Shown here: piece after piece, positions 46,086-55,515 of the stretch
How positions within the stretch are numbered: position 1 is the stretch's first letter
Layout: every line of letters begins with the position of its first letter
Source: an uncultured Clostridia bacterium
GTDB taxonomy: Bacteria > Bacillota > Clostridia > TANB77 > CAG-508
DNA: 64,000 bases
Assembly (NCBI GenBank): GCA_934162535.1
Contig: CAKPJC010000008.1
Location: forward strand, 20,370 to 84,369
Direction of reading: 5' to 3'
Position numbers and translations under genes: made by a program
Notes under the pieces: model-generated
The model's database searches: none
The model's input: only the letters and a program-made list of their open reading frames with translations
What the model was told of the DNA's origin: nothing

Positions 46086-46655
46086 TTATTCTTTTTCATC
46101 GTTTTTATTATATTTTGTTAAAAATGCTTCCGCAGTAATTTGTGTTGCTGCGGAATAACCTGTAATAAAAGATTCTTCTGAATCTATAAGCTCAAGATCC
46201 AAAAATAATTGACACAAGTTATCCAATTTTTCAACATAATCCTTAGAAAGATGTTCGACTATTTCTTTTTTCAATATATCAATTTGGTCGCCAACTTCAT
46301 AATATTTATTGGGATAAGATATAGAGTCAATAAAATAGTTATTGTAAATATCTCGTATTATTTCTGATTTTTGTGGAAGTTTTTTTATACTAACTTTTTT
46401 ACTGTTTGAAAAAGATTCTATAATCATATTTGTAGCTAGCGAAAAACCTATTTTAAATGTTTGTTTATCTTTTTCGCCGTTCAACTTATTTTTTATTTTT
46501 TCTAGTTGAATAAATTTGTCTTTTAATTCTTTATCATTGATACTATCAAATAAAGTATTATATTCCTTTAACAGATCCTTATATTTTTGTGTTGCTTCTA
46601 AATCTGTTATAATATTACTTGAATATAATTCTTCAATAATATTTTCATCTATCAT
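46086..46655 (-). CDS. hypothetical protein (possibly DUF6809-like)
   Basis: This 189-residue, acidic, probably all-helical protein contains two similar halves: QTFKIGFSLATNMIIESF (about 77-94) and ESFITGYSAATQITAEAFL (about 163-181). This suggests an internal duplication. Such a pattern is seen in DUF6809-type proteins of mobile elements, but the assignment is from memory and tentative. ATG 46655 follows AGGAGGTG, preferred to an ATG 48 bases upstream. It is convergent with the XRE gene. Confidence 0.6.
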   Translation of the reverse strand: MIDENIIEELYSSNIITDLEATQKYKDLLKEYNTLFDSINDKELKDKFIQLEKIKNKLNGEKDKQTFKIGFSLATNMIIESFSNSKKVSIKKLPQKSEIIRDIYNNYFIDSISYPNKYYEVGDQIDILKKEIVEHLSKDYVEKLDNLCQLFLDLELIDSEESFITGYSAATQITAEAFLTKYNKNDEKE

Positions 46656-46690
46656 TTTTATTTTCACCTCCTCGTTTTTGTTATAAAAAT

Positions 46691-46751
46691 ATAATATATC
46701 CAATTATTGATATTTTCAATATATTTAGGGGGGCAAAAATATCAATAATTG
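46691..46751 (-). promoter_or_regulatory. promoter overlapped by a 16-bp perfect inverted repeat
   Basis: On the minus strand: TTGAAA (46714-46719), 17-base spacer, TATTAT (46691-46696). CAATTATTGATATTTT (46701-46716) and AAAATATCAATAATTG (46736-46751) are perfect inverted copies, one lying in the spacer and -35. It is a likely operator. Confidence 0.55.
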
Positions 46752-46807
46752 ACATGGCAGATAAAAATTTAGTAATTCTCTATAATGAAAATTATGTAAA
46801 TATTACC

Positions 46808-47077
46808 CTATATATAACTTTTTCTACAATTAAATTCAATTTCCTTCAAAATTGACAAAAATTTTGTAATGCTTGATATTAAAGAATTATAGCAACTTAC
46901 ATTGCCTTTTTCAGCTCTTTTTTTTAATTTATATATAAGTATACCTAGCCTAAGTAGTAATTTGTCTAATTTTTCTATTAATTTTTGAATTAGAGCTATA
47001 TTTACATTGCTTTTATATTTTTTATTTATATAAATTGTAAAATAAATTGAAATTGAAAAAATATTAGTAGAGAGCAA
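46808..47077 (-). CDS. doubtful small ORF
   Basis: An open frame of 89 codons could start at a TTG with no ribosome binding site. The product is basic, with a hydrophobic N-terminus and helices rich in Leu, Lys and Ile. No family was recognised. The interval 46752-47403 has no other gene candidate. Confidence 0.25.
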   Translation of the reverse strand: MLSTNIFSISIYFTIYINKKYKSNVNIALIQKLIEKLDKLLLRLGILIYKLKKRAEKGNVSCYNSLISSITKFLSILKEIEFNCRKSYI

Positions 47078-47210
47078 AAGTAAAAAGGGGTTGTTGTTTT
47101 ATGACTGGATACGGATAAAAGTAAAATCAAAATTTTGAAAACAAACACAAACAGTCGTGAAGAACACACAAAAATTAAGTAGTAATGAATAAGTAGAAAT
47201 AAACAACAGA

Positions 47211-47242
47211 AAAGGTAACTCGATACGAGCTACCTTTATTTT
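47211..47242. terminator. hairpin terminator in the 46.8-47.4 kb gap
   Basis: AAAGGTA-A-CTCG (47211-47222) pairs with CGAG-C-TACCTTT (47226-47237) with one mismatch, followed by ATTTTT on the plus strand and TTTTC on the minus. It may end the minus-strand gene at 47404-48642. Nothing else is seen in 47078-47403. Confidence 0.6.
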
Positions 47243-47403
47243 TATATTTATTTTCTAAAAACATTTTATTAAAGTATACATATTAAAAACGGGAATTGTA
47301 ATATTTTTTGTAACTAAGGATCCTTTGATACAGAACGTTTTCAGAAGAAAAGTACAAAAAGCACATTATTTTTAAGATATAAGAAAAAATACAAAAACAT
47401 ATT

Positions 47404-48642
47404 TTATTTTTCTTTTCTTTTTCTGAATTCTTTATCTTTTAACATAATATATTCTAACATTTCATCTTCTATTTTTTCTTGATTATTAGGGTATTTCTTA
47501 ATTAAAACCTTATATTTTTCATCAAATTCTTTTTCGAATTTTGACTTTAAATCTCCATATATAAATTCTCCATTCTTCTTCTTTCTACCAAGCCTATCCA
47601 TAATACGTCCTTTTATATCCATAATTTCTTTATTTTTAAAAGCAGATTTTTTCCCTGTTGCAGAAATATTAGTACGATATTCTTGTGCGTTTCTTCTACA
47701 ATCACTATCTACTACAATTCTCCAACCATCATCAAGATAGGCTTCCTTAACATTTTGAAAAAATCCATTTTCATCTAGATTAGGACAGTATATTTCAGTA
47801 TTATTTTCACAAGTTATAAAATATTTACCACAATTTTTACATTTTGAAATAGCCTTATTAGATATGAATATACTGTGTAAGCTACTGTATATGAAATTTG
47901 AAAAATTACGAATAGAATATCTGTATTCAATAGGAGTTAAATAATTAGAATTTATATTTTCATCATAAAAAACTTCTATTGGTGGCAAAATTGTTGTAAT
48001 ACCAGTAAATTTTTTAGCATAGTTTCCTTTATTTTCTTTTGATAAAAAGGATCTATCAAGTTTTGTTTTTAAATTTTTAAGCAGTTGTTCATATTGTTTT
48101 AGAAATCGTATCCATAAGTTTTTATAAAAAATATTGTTGTCATTATAATTCCTATAATTTCTTATTGAACTATAATGAATTGACATTTCCTCTAAATCAT
48201 ATTTATCATTATTATTTAATGCTTCATAATAATTTTCTAAGTTAAAATTATATGTTTCTTTTTCAAAATCATATCGCATATCACATAAAAATTCATTTAG
48301 TGTTATCCCTATAATGCGTGCTTCATCAAATATTGTTAATAAATTACTTTCTAATTTTTTCATATATTTATATAAATTTTCGAAATTAAATTCACTAGTA
48401 TTCTCGTATTCATTTATAGTCTCTTTAAATTCTTTTATTATTTTATTGTAATTATTAAGAAAAGATACTAATGATGTTCCTATTCTATTTTCTCCAAAAG
48501 AATATATTATTTCATCTCTATCCGAATTAACTATGTAAATTTGTTCTGTATTGTTATTTTTATCTTGCTTTATTTTGAAACACATTTTGCAATTTAAAGT
48601 ATTTGGTCTAATATCCAGTTTTGTAAATTCTATATTTTCCAT
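47404..48642 (-). CDS. hypothetical protein with a zinc-binding segment (possibly DUF6076-like)
   Basis: This 412-residue protein has in its last third a CKNCGKYF segment followed by an ...EIYCPN and a DSDCRRNAQEYR segment, a treble-clef or zinc-ribbon-like layout. It ends in a charged Lys/Glu-rich helix (about 360-412). This layout occurs in DUF6076-like proteins carried by integrative elements; the naming is tentative. RBS AGGAGG before ATG 48642. It is divergent from the DUF927-type helicase, across the array of inverted sites at 48694-48834. Confidence 0.55.
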   Translation of the reverse strand: MENIEFTKLDIRPNTLNCKMCFKIKQDKNNNTEQIYIVNSDRDEIIYSFGENRIGTSLVSFLNNYNKIIKEFKETINEYENTSEFNFENLYKYMKKLESNLLTIFDEARIIGITLNEFLCDMRYDFEKETYNFNLENYYEALNNNDKYDLEEMSIHYSSIRNYRNYNDNNIFYKNLWIRFLKQYEQLLKNLKTKLDRSFLSKENKGNYAKKFTGITTILPPIEVFYDENINSNYLTPIEYRYSIRNFSNFIYSSLHSIFISNKAISKCKNCGKYFITCENNTEIYCPNLDENGFFQNVKEAYLDDGWRIVVDSDCRRNAQEYRTNISATGKKSAFKNKEIMDIKGRIMDRLGRKKKNGEFIYGDLKSKFEKEFDEKYKVLIKKYPNNQEKIEDEMLEYIMLKDKEFRKRKEK

Positions 48643-48693
48643 AAAAACCTCCTATCTGACAATAATTATATCATCTTTGTTATTAACAATCAA

Positions 48694-48834
48694 ATGTCGG
48701 AAAATATTAATAGCGTACTAAATTTTCGAACTAATTCCTCCGACATAAAAATTATGATTAAATATACCTATGGAAGCCAAATAAATGTCGGAAAAAGGTA
48801 TTAAGTAACTTTTTCAAAATGCTTAATCCGACAT
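48694..48834. repeat. four ATGTCGGA sites, alternating orientation
   Basis: ATGTCGGA occurs at 48694-48701 and 48785-48792, and its reverse TCCGACAT at 48739-48746 and 48827-48834. Centre spacing is 45, 46 and 42 bases, close to four helical turns each. They lie in the divergent region before the helicase gene. They could be initiator-binding sites (an origin), or operators. Confidence 0.75.
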
Positions 48835-48906
48835 AAAAAGGAATTATAATTTATTTATGAAATGATTAACGTTAATTTTTTGTATTAAGTTAAAGGAGTG
48901 AAGAAA

Positions 48907-50808
48907 ATGAATGAAAAAATTGATAACAAACCGTTAGATGTTGTACCAGTTTTCAATAGTATATCGAGCCAGGCAATTAATAAAAGCTTAGAAGAGATTG
49001 GATACGCAATAGATAATAGTTCTTTATGTTTACTTAGAGAAAAACGAAATAAGATGACGGGAGAAATAGAAAAGGAATATACTCCTGTTAGTAATGTACT
49101 ACCGCTAATAACGGAACAAATTATTTATAAGAATGGTAAAGATGAAGAGGCTGCTTATGTTGTAAATGGAGTACTATTGGATTCAAATATAAAACTACCT
49201 AGTATCACTATTTCAGTAGATGACTTAAATAATGTTCGCTATTTGTCTAATCCGAATTGGAAGCGACAAGCAATTTTAAGACCTATTCCTTGTGCTGAAA
49301 AGCATCTTAAATATGTGGTTGATAGTGTTAGTAAAGATTTTTTGCAATGCAAAGATGTTTATACACATACAGGTTTTACTAGGATCAATGACAAGCTAAT
49401 TTATTTATACCATGGTGGAGTAATTGGAGATATTGAAAATGTAAATGTAGATTTATCTCGAGACAGATTAGAACAATATCATTTTACCAATAAAACTTTT
49501 GAACTACAAGAAGCTCTAAAAACAAGTTACTCTATATTAAATCTAGCAGATGTGAAAATAACAATACCATTACTAGCAACGATATATCTATCACCACTAG
49601 TAAGTATTTATAGAGAAAATGGCCTATATGCAGATTATATTTTATGGGTTGAGGGAAAAACAGGTAGTAGAAAAAGCACGGCAATAGCTGTATTGTTATC
49701 TCATTTTGGACAATTTTCTAGAAATTCCCTTCCTTGTAGCTTCAGAGACTCTATAAATAGTTTGGAAAAGAAAGCTTTTATTTTAAAAGATGTACCTGTA
49801 TGTTTAGATGACTTTAACCCTGAAACTGTTGGAATATCAAAAACAGTTTTAGCTGAAAAGATATTTGCAATGTATGGAGATAGAGCTGGTAGAGATAGAA
49901 TGAACGCTAATGGTAAAACCTTAAAAAGTCCATATATTGCAAGAGGTTTAGCTATTGTAACGGCTGAATACTTTCCAGAGGTAGCACAAAGTCGTTTAGC
50001 AAGAGCTATTGTGGTAGATGTTAAACAAAATAGCTTTGACTTGAATAAATTAAGAAATTTACAAGAAAATGCTGAATTGCTTTCTTTTGCAATGAAAGAA
50101 TTTATTTCATGGATAATAAAAAATGAGGAAAAAATTATTTCAGAATCAAAAGAACTGTATAAAAAATTGGAAAATGAAACTCAAACGAATGATATCCATG
50201 GTAGAACTAATGAGACAATAAACATAATGAAAATAGGTTTTTATTTATTCTTAAAATTTTTGCAACAAAATGAGGTTATTACACAAGAAGAATTAGAAGA
50301 AAAAAATAGTTTGTGTTCAGGAACTTTAAATGAACTTGCAAGACATCAAAATATAGAGATAGAGTCTCAAAACCCAGTAAATATGTTCAAAGAAGCACTA
50401 GAACAGCTATATGAAACGGAAAAAGTACAAATAATGGACTACAATGCACCGGATAACATATTACCCAATCGTACTTTAATTGGTTATATTGACCATAAAG
50501 AAGAAAAATATTACTTTTTACCAAATGTATTATATAAAGTAATTGTTCGATTTTGCAATGAACAAGGGATAAAATTTCCTATTTCCAAGTCTGCATTGCT
50601 AAAATACTTGGATAATGAAGGTTATCTATATAGAACACCAAAAAGCGATCGTAGAACAATTAAGAAAAAAGTTAGAAATGCAGTATTACCAGTTATAGCA
50701 GTTTACCAAAATAAGTTGACATTAGGAATGAACAACGAAACTATTACTGAGGAAAATAGAAAAGTACAAGAAGATTTAAGAAAAAATCTTAATAAAAACA
50801 AAAATTGA
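48907..50808 (+). CDS. DUF927-type AAA/superfamily 3-like helicase
   Basis: This 633-residue protein has a central ATPase domain. Walker A is WVEGKTGSRKSTAIAVLL (near residue 250), then VPVCLDDFNP as Walker B, and a GRDRMNANGKTLKSPYIARG sensor region. The N-terminal 200 residues match the DUF927 layout. The C-terminal part has a winged-helix-like tail. Such proteins are replication helicases of plasmids and integrative elements, sometimes with primase function. ATG 48907 follows AAAGGAGTGA. A perfect inverted repeat follows the gene. Confidence 0.82.
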   Translation: MNEKIDNKPLDVVPVFNSISSQAINKSLEEIGYAIDNSSLCLLREKRNKMTGEIEKEYTPVSNVLPLITEQIIYKNGKDEEAAYVVNGVLLDSNIKLPSITISVDDLNNVRYLSNPNWKRQAILRPIPCAEKHLKYVVDSVSKDFLQCKDVYTHTGFTRINDKLIYLYHGGVIGDIENVNVDLSRDRLEQYHFTNKTFELQEALKTSYSILNLADVKITIPLLATIYLSPLVSIYRENGLYADYILWVEGKTGSRKSTAIAVLLSHFGQFSRNSLPCSFRDSINSLEKKAFILKDVPVCLDDFNPETVGISKTVLAEKIFAMYGDRAGRDRMNANGKTLKSPYIARGLAIVTAEYFPEVAQSRLARAIVVDVKQNSFDLNKLRNLQENAELLSFAMKEFISWIIKNEEKIISESKELYKKLENETQTNDIHGRTNETINIMKIGFYLFLKFLQQNEVITQEELEEKNSLCSGTLNELARHQNIEIESQNPVNMFKEALEQLYETEKVQIMDYNAPDNILPNRTLIGYIDHKEEKYYFLPNVLYKVIVRFCNEQGIKFPISKSALLKYLDNEGYLYRTPKSDRRTIKKKVRNAVLPVIAVYQNKLTLGMNNETITEENRKVQEDLRKNLNKNKN

Positions 50809-50813
50809 GGTAG

Positions 50814-50862
50814 TTTGTAACTTATGTATTTGTAAAAATTAAACACATACATAAGTTACAAA
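50814..50862 (+). terminator. 16-bp perfect inverted repeat after the helicase gene
   Basis: TTTGTAACTTATGTAT (50814-50829) and ATACATAAGTTACAAA (50847-50862) with a 17-base loop. It has no T run; an A run follows. It is a strong cruciform or RNA hairpin, perhaps an attenuator before the small gene at 50884. Confidence 0.55.
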
Positions 50863-50883
50863 GTAAAAAAGGAGAGATGAAAA

Positions 50884-51057
50884 ATGTCGAGGAAAGAAAA
50901 CGTTGATATACGAAATTTAAAAAATTATATGTATACAACAATTAAGAATTCAAAATTAAATGAAGAAGATATAGATATGTTAATGGGGTTAGCACAAAAT
51001 TTTATTAGCATATATACATGTGCAGTATATGAAAAATATGGATTTATTAATTTATAG
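50884..51057 (+). CDS. small hypothetical protein
   Basis: This 57-residue protein has two predicted helices with LNEEDIDMLMGLAQNFISIY. RBS AAAAGGAGAG places the start at ATG 50884. No family is recognised. It lies between the helicase gene and the Rep gene and is probably co-transcribed with the helicase. Confidence 0.65.
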   Translation: MSRKENVDIRNLKNYMYTTIKNSKLNEEDIDMLMGLAQNFISIYTCAVYEKYGFINL

Positions 51058-51084
51058 AAAAGCATAATACAGTTTTTTATCTTT

Positions 51085-51198
51085 ACTTGATTATTAAGTA
51101 TTATGTAGGTATGTAGGATATTATTGTAACTTAAAATAAAATATTATTTCTACTTAATTTCTATTAATTTATTATCCTTACATTACTTATTATCAAGT
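51085..51198. repeat. long imperfect inverted repeat upstream of rep
   Basis: ACTTGATTATTAAGTA (51085-51100) pairs with TACTTATTATCAAGT (51184-51198) with one unpaired base, and inner TATGTAGGATA/TATCCTTACAT segments also pair loosely. It lies just before the HUH Rep gene, where a double-strand origin with a nick site would be expected. Confidence 0.5.
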
Positions 51199-51241
51199 TA
51201 TATATAGATATTTTTATTATAGAAAGTTGGGAGGTGAAAAT

Positions 51242-52124
51242 ATGCCAAATAATTATTTTTCTGTGAACAGTGATAAAACAGATATGAAAAAGTATAGTAA
51301 ATATGTTAAAGTAAGAGCTTACCCATCACATATTGAAGGAGTCGGAGTCAGTTATCAAAGGCATTGGAAGACTATACCAGAAATCATTGAAGAAATTGAG
51401 AACTTAAAAAAAGTACCTTTATCAACGGAAGAATATGATAAAAAACTACAAGAATTACATAGACAACTAAAACAAAGAAAACAGGTACATAGATCCAAAA
51501 AGCAAAAAAGTAAAGTTAGGACTGATAATATGCAGTATATTAAAAAGAGCCAAAAAAATCTTTTAAATTATCTGTATAGCAATTTTGACTGTTCATCTTG
51601 CTATATGGCAACTTTAACTTATGCAGTTAAAATATATGATATGAGAATTACAGTTAATAATTTTCAGGATTTTAGAGTTAGATTCAAAAAAATGTTTCCT
51701 AATTCTATATGGGTTGCATATTTCGATTATCATAAAGACAAATCTACACATATACATTTTATATTTAAAAATGCGAGGCGGTGCAACACATGATGTTTTA
51801 ACTAAAATATGGAAGTTGGGTTGTGCTTATATTACAGAGTTTGACCAGTCAAGAATTCCTTATTTTTGTAAAAACGAGTGCCTAGGATGGTATCCTAGTA
51901 ATACAAAATTATTTACACATTCACAGAACTGTAAAAAAGCAAAAGAATTTAAGTTGTCAGTCGAACAATTTGAGGATATGACAAAAGGAATGGAATGTAC
52001 TTATAATGGTGCTAAAACTCTATATATGCACAAGGAAAATGAATCTAAACCATTACAAGCAAACCATTTTATTTATAAAAAATTTAATAGAAAAAGAAAG
52101 GAAGATATAAATTATGAAAAATGA
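51242..52124 (+). pseudogene. HUH rolling-circle Rep, frameshifted
   Basis: Two overlapping frames (51242-51793 and 51714-52124) together make one Rep-like protein of about 290 residues. The first ends soon after the HUH motif (FDYHKDKSTHIHFIFKN). The second continues with DVLTKIWKLGCAYITEF, the part that should follow. The break lies near 51770-51785 and needs a +1 shift. Rep of this class nicks the origin with a tyrosine to start rolling-circle replication. ATG 51242 follows GGGAGGTGA. It is either inactivated or, less likely, made by recoding. Confidence 0.75.
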
Positions 52125-53079
52125 AAATGTAAAAATAAATGATAATGAGGTTATGGAAAACTTTGAAAATGTGTTAAAAAAGCCTTATACAAATGAAACT
52201 ATGATTAAGAAAGTAAAATTATATTTAAAACCTTTGCTAAAAAATAAAAGATTAGCAGAGAAATGGAGTCTAAGTATTTGGGATTTTGCTGAAATGAATA
52301 AAATGTTAATAAGCGACGATATAGAATGCGTTGAAGATAATATATTAAGGAAAGTAAAAGAAAAATCTTATGGCAATGCCTTAAAGAAAATTAAAAACAA
52401 TTCAATGTTGTTAATTGGGAAAATAATTTTAAGCGGTAGCAAAGAAGTTAGTCATATAGAAAAATACATTATAAGGATTCGAAGTTATCTTAATTATATG
52501 TATGCATTAGATTGTAGTGTAGCAAGTTGTTTATATGATTGTGCAGATAAATATAATTCAAACAGTTATATTACTTTATCCAATACTGTAACTCGTGCAT
52601 ATGCAAATTTTAATATTGACATATATCAAAATTATAGAAATATGGTTTTTGAAAAAATAGAACTTCAAGATTTAGAAGAAAATGCTAAAAATACAATACA
52701 AATTCTGTCTACGATTTATGACAGTTTAATGAATTTAGCAACACAAGTATTAAACTTAGAAGATGGAGATAGATTATATGAATATAAAATTCAACTAGAG
52801 GATTTTATAAGAAATATGGTAAGAGTTATTTCATATATGACAGGCCAAATTTATATGCAAGTTGATACTTATAATTATATCCATCTCAATGCAAAGAAAC
52901 ATATTAATAAAATTATATGCAAGTTAGAAGAAAATGTATTACCTATTCATTTATTTACTTTGAAATATAACTTTGAAAATGGGGATAAGGATCAAAAAAG
53001 TCATGATAGCCTTGTATGTGCTTATCAAGATGTAAAAAGAAATATAAGCAACTTAAATCATATACTCTTAGATAATTAA
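52114..53079 (+). CDS. hypothetical helical protein coupled to rep
   Basis: This 321-residue, mostly helical, soluble protein has no recognised motif. A pair of cysteine-containing helices (ALDCSVASCLYDCADKY, about 129-145) is notable. It overlaps the end of the Rep reading frame by 11 bases, so they were once translationally coupled. It may be an accessory replication or maintenance protein. Confidence 0.65.
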   Translation: MKNENVKINDNEVMENFENVLKKPYTNETMIKKVKLYLKPLLKNKRLAEKWSLSIWDFAEMNKMLISDDIECVEDNILRKVKEKSYGNALKKIKNNSMLLIGKIILSGSKEVSHIEKYIIRIRSYLNYMYALDCSVASCLYDCADKYNSNSYITLSNTVTRAYANFNIDIYQNYRNMVFEKIELQDLEENAKNTIQILSTIYDSLMNLATQVLNLEDGDRLYEYKIQLEDFIRNMVRVISYMTGQIYMQVDTYNYIHLNAKKHINKIICKLEENVLPIHLFTLKYNFENGDKDQKSHDSLVCAYQDVKRNISNLNHILLDN

Positions 53080-53091
53080 AATGTTAAAAAA

Positions 53092-53145
53092 TTAGGTTTG
53101 CATTTATTTATAGAAATTATATTGCAATATCTAATGCAAACCTAA
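53092..53145 (+). terminator. perfect 13-bp inverted repeat after the 52114 gene
   Basis: TTAGGTTTGCATT (53092-53104) and AATGCAAACCTAA (53133-53145) with a 28-base loop. Three such long-loop inverted repeats recur between genes of the element (also 50814-50862 and 54108-54164). They have no T run, so their role as terminators is doubtful. Confidence 0.5.
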
Positions 53146-53179
53146 AATAATTATAAAAGTAGAAAGGAATTAAAAAATT

Positions 53180-53815
53180 ATGAAAAAGAAAAATATAAAA
53201 ACAAATAACATAGAAAAGAAAGAAAATACAAATGTTATAGAACAAGACGGGGTAAGTCTTAATAAAAATGTATTTAATATAATGAAAAAGAACAAAATGA
53301 AATTTTTATCTGAATTTTATACCTTAAATAAAACAAGTGCGATGATAGATTCAATACTTGCAACACCTAGAGACTTATTGCAATTAGACAGTCCAATTTT
53401 AGCCGAAGCATTAGAAGATGAAAATTGTCAGAAAATATTTAAAAAAAGTATTCAAAGTGATTTAAAAAGGTGCAATAAAGATGATCTTATACCCCTTATG
53501 TACAATATAATGTCAAGCTTAGAATGTAGCGAACAATGTATTGTGTGGTGTATTTCTACTGCACAACAAGAAAGAGCAGAATTTATGAAAGCGATACAAG
53601 AAGATAATGTGTTTAAAATGGCAAAATCAATATGGGTTTTAAGAGCAGTTACAACAGCAATCGTATATTTTGTTGATGCAAGTAAATCGTTTTTTAAAGA
53701 AAATAAATTATTAGATATGTATAAATTTTTAGAATTAGCTGCTGAAATTTATTCAGTTCAAGTAGTAAAAATTGAGAATTTTATGTATAACGATGAAGAA
53801 GAAGAAAACGACTAA
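53180..53815 (+). CDS. hypothetical protein of the element
   Basis: This 211-residue helical protein has a Lys/Asn-rich N-terminus and an acidic C-terminal tail (DEEEEND). A middle segment reads LECSEQCIVWCISTAQQER. No family is recognised. RBS AAAGGA, ATG 53180. It is in the same orientation as rep and the 52114 gene and is probably an element-specific accessory gene. Confidence 0.6.
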   Translation: MKKKNIKTNNIEKKENTNVIEQDGVSLNKNVFNIMKKNKMKFLSEFYTLNKTSAMIDSILATPRDLLQLDSPILAEALEDENCQKIFKKSIQSDLKRCNKDDLIPLMYNIMSSLECSEQCIVWCISTAQQERAEFMKAIQEDNVFKMAKSIWVLRAVTTAIVYFVDASKSFFKENKLLDMYKFLELAAEIYSVQVVKIENFMYNDEEEEND

Positions 53816-53894
53816 AAATAAAAACTTGATAATGATGTTTTATTCCTCAGTATTGAAAATTAAATTTTATTAATTATAAAGGAAGTGATTAGGT

Positions 53895-54098
53895 ATGAAT
53901 TATAGTGAACTATTTCCAGATTACCCTGATATTGTTTCGTTTGAAGATATGAGAACAATATTAGGAGGAAAGGATAAAAAACTAGGTAGGACAACTGCAT
54001 ATAAATTACTGCAAACAAAAACTATTCCGTCAATAAAAATTACAAGAGAGTATCGAATACAAAAGGCAGATATAATTAAATTTTTGCTAAAAAAGTAA
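53895..54098 (+). CDS. small helix-turn-helix protein, excisionase-like (right end)
   Basis: This 67-residue winged-helix protein has the pattern FEDMRTILGGKDKKLGRTTAYKLLQTKTIPSIKI, of the excisionase (Xis) family found beside tyrosine integrases. It lies 110 bases upstream of the integrase and would direct excision. It is a distant paralogue of the gene at 40911. RBS AAAGGAAGTG. Confidence 0.8.
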   Translation: MNYSELFPDYPDIVSFEDMRTILGGKDKKLGRTTAYKLLQTKTIPSIKITREYRIQKADIIKFLLKK

Positions 54099-54107
54099 GA
54101 AAATTTT

Positions 54108-54164
54108 GCCAATCCTACTATTAAAATTATATAGATTATAGTATTATATTTTTAGTAGGGTTGG
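54108..54164 (+). repeat. inverted repeat between xis-like and int genes
   Basis: CCAATCCTACTA (about 54108-54119) and TAGTAGGGTTGG (54153-54164) pair over 12 bases with one G-U. The sequence CCAACCCTACTA recurs at 40836-40847, upstream of the other helix-turn-helix gene, so the motif may be a binding site of that protein class. Confidence 0.5.
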
Positions 54165-54207
54165 TAAACAAATTTAAACTTGTTATAAAATTGAAAGGAG
54201 TAAAACA

Positions 54208-55515
54208 ATGGTAACAGGAAGTTTACAAACAAAACGTGATAAAAGTTATGTAGTAATTAGTTATAAAGATGAAAATAAAAAGTGGAAACAAAAATGGTTA
54301 CCTACCGAGTTGACGGCTAAAGAAGCTAATAAACTTGGAAAAAAGAAGAAAGAAGAAATAGAAAAAAAGTATGTGGAAAGGTTTGAAAAAGAACAGGAAG
54401 AAAAATCTAAAAAGGAACTTGAAAAACAAAAGTCGGATATAGATATAATTGAAAATTATAGAAATATGCCATTTTTAGATTTTATCAAGGAATCTTTAAA
54501 GGAATTTAAAAATTCAGTTCAAGAGTCAACTTATGATAATTGGTGTACTATTTTTAAAAATCGAATTACTAATTTTTTCACTCCGATAGAAGAACTTAAA
54601 AAACAAGATAAGGTAATGAATGAAGAGGTAAAAAGAAAGATTTATTATAAAGAACTACCTACATTATCAGAGATATCAGTTATTCAATTACAATTTTTCT
54701 TTGATTGGTTGTATGACTGTGGATTAAAAGGATCTTCTGCTGATAAATTTTATGTGTTTTTTAATAAAGTTTTTAAAAGATGTATTAGGTTACATATAAT
54801 AAAGAAAAATGAAAATCCTATTGATGATATTGAAAAACCTAAAATAGAAGCTTTTACAGGACAGTTTTATAGTCCTGAAGAATTAAACAATTTATTTTCA
54901 TTAATAAAAGGAAATGTTTTAGAGGTCCCAATATTGCTGATGAGTCATTATGGGCTCAGACGTAGTGAGGCTTTAGGATTGAAATGGGATGCAATAGATT
55001 TTAAAAACAAATGTATTATTATTCGCCATACTGTTACTAAAGTAAGTGGAGTTGGAGAAAATCAAGTGATTTCCTGCAAAAATCTAACCAAAACATCAAG
55101 TCGGATATGGAACAATGCCACTTGTCCCAGAAATAGAAAAACTTTTATTATGGCATAAAGCAAAAATTGAAGAAAATAAAAAGATATTAAAGAATCAATA
55201 TGTAAAACAAACAGAAGAATATATATGTGTTAGAGAAACAGGAGAACTTATAAAGCCTAATTACCTTACACATCGGATTTAAAGACATTTTAAGGTCAAA
55301 TAGTGATACTATAAAAGAAATTAGATTACATGATTTAAGACATACGATACGGAAGTTTGTTAGCCTTGCACAATGTAAATCAAAAACAAATAAGTGAGTT
55401 TTTAAGGCATGGCAATATTAGGTCTACCGATAGATACATGCACTTGACTTTTGAAAGTAAAATAAATAGTTCAATTTTGATTTCAAATGAATTAGCAAAA
55501 GCTGCGGGACAATAA
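54208..55515 (+). pseudogene. tyrosine recombinase (integrase) with at least three frameshifts
   Basis: The frame from ATG 54208 encodes the N-terminal arm-binding and core-binding domains and the first catalytic arginine (GLRRSEAL), then leaves frame near 55095. Further on, three other frame segments continue the domain: PLVPEIEKLLLWHK (about 55120), KDILRSN...EIRLHDLRHT (His-x-x-Arg, about 55285-55345), and LLALHNVNQKQISEF...LRHG...TDRYMHL (catalytic His and Tyr, about 55360-55445), ending at 55515. All catalytic residues remain, but the reading frame is broken at about 55095, 55277 and 55350. The original protein had about 435 residues. The integrase is dead unless these are sequence errors. 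Confidence 0.85.

Noticed and set aside
46808..47077. 89-codon open frame on the minus strand
   Set aside because: TTG start without ribosome binding site, no family recognised and low complexity. Kept only as a low-confidence feature.
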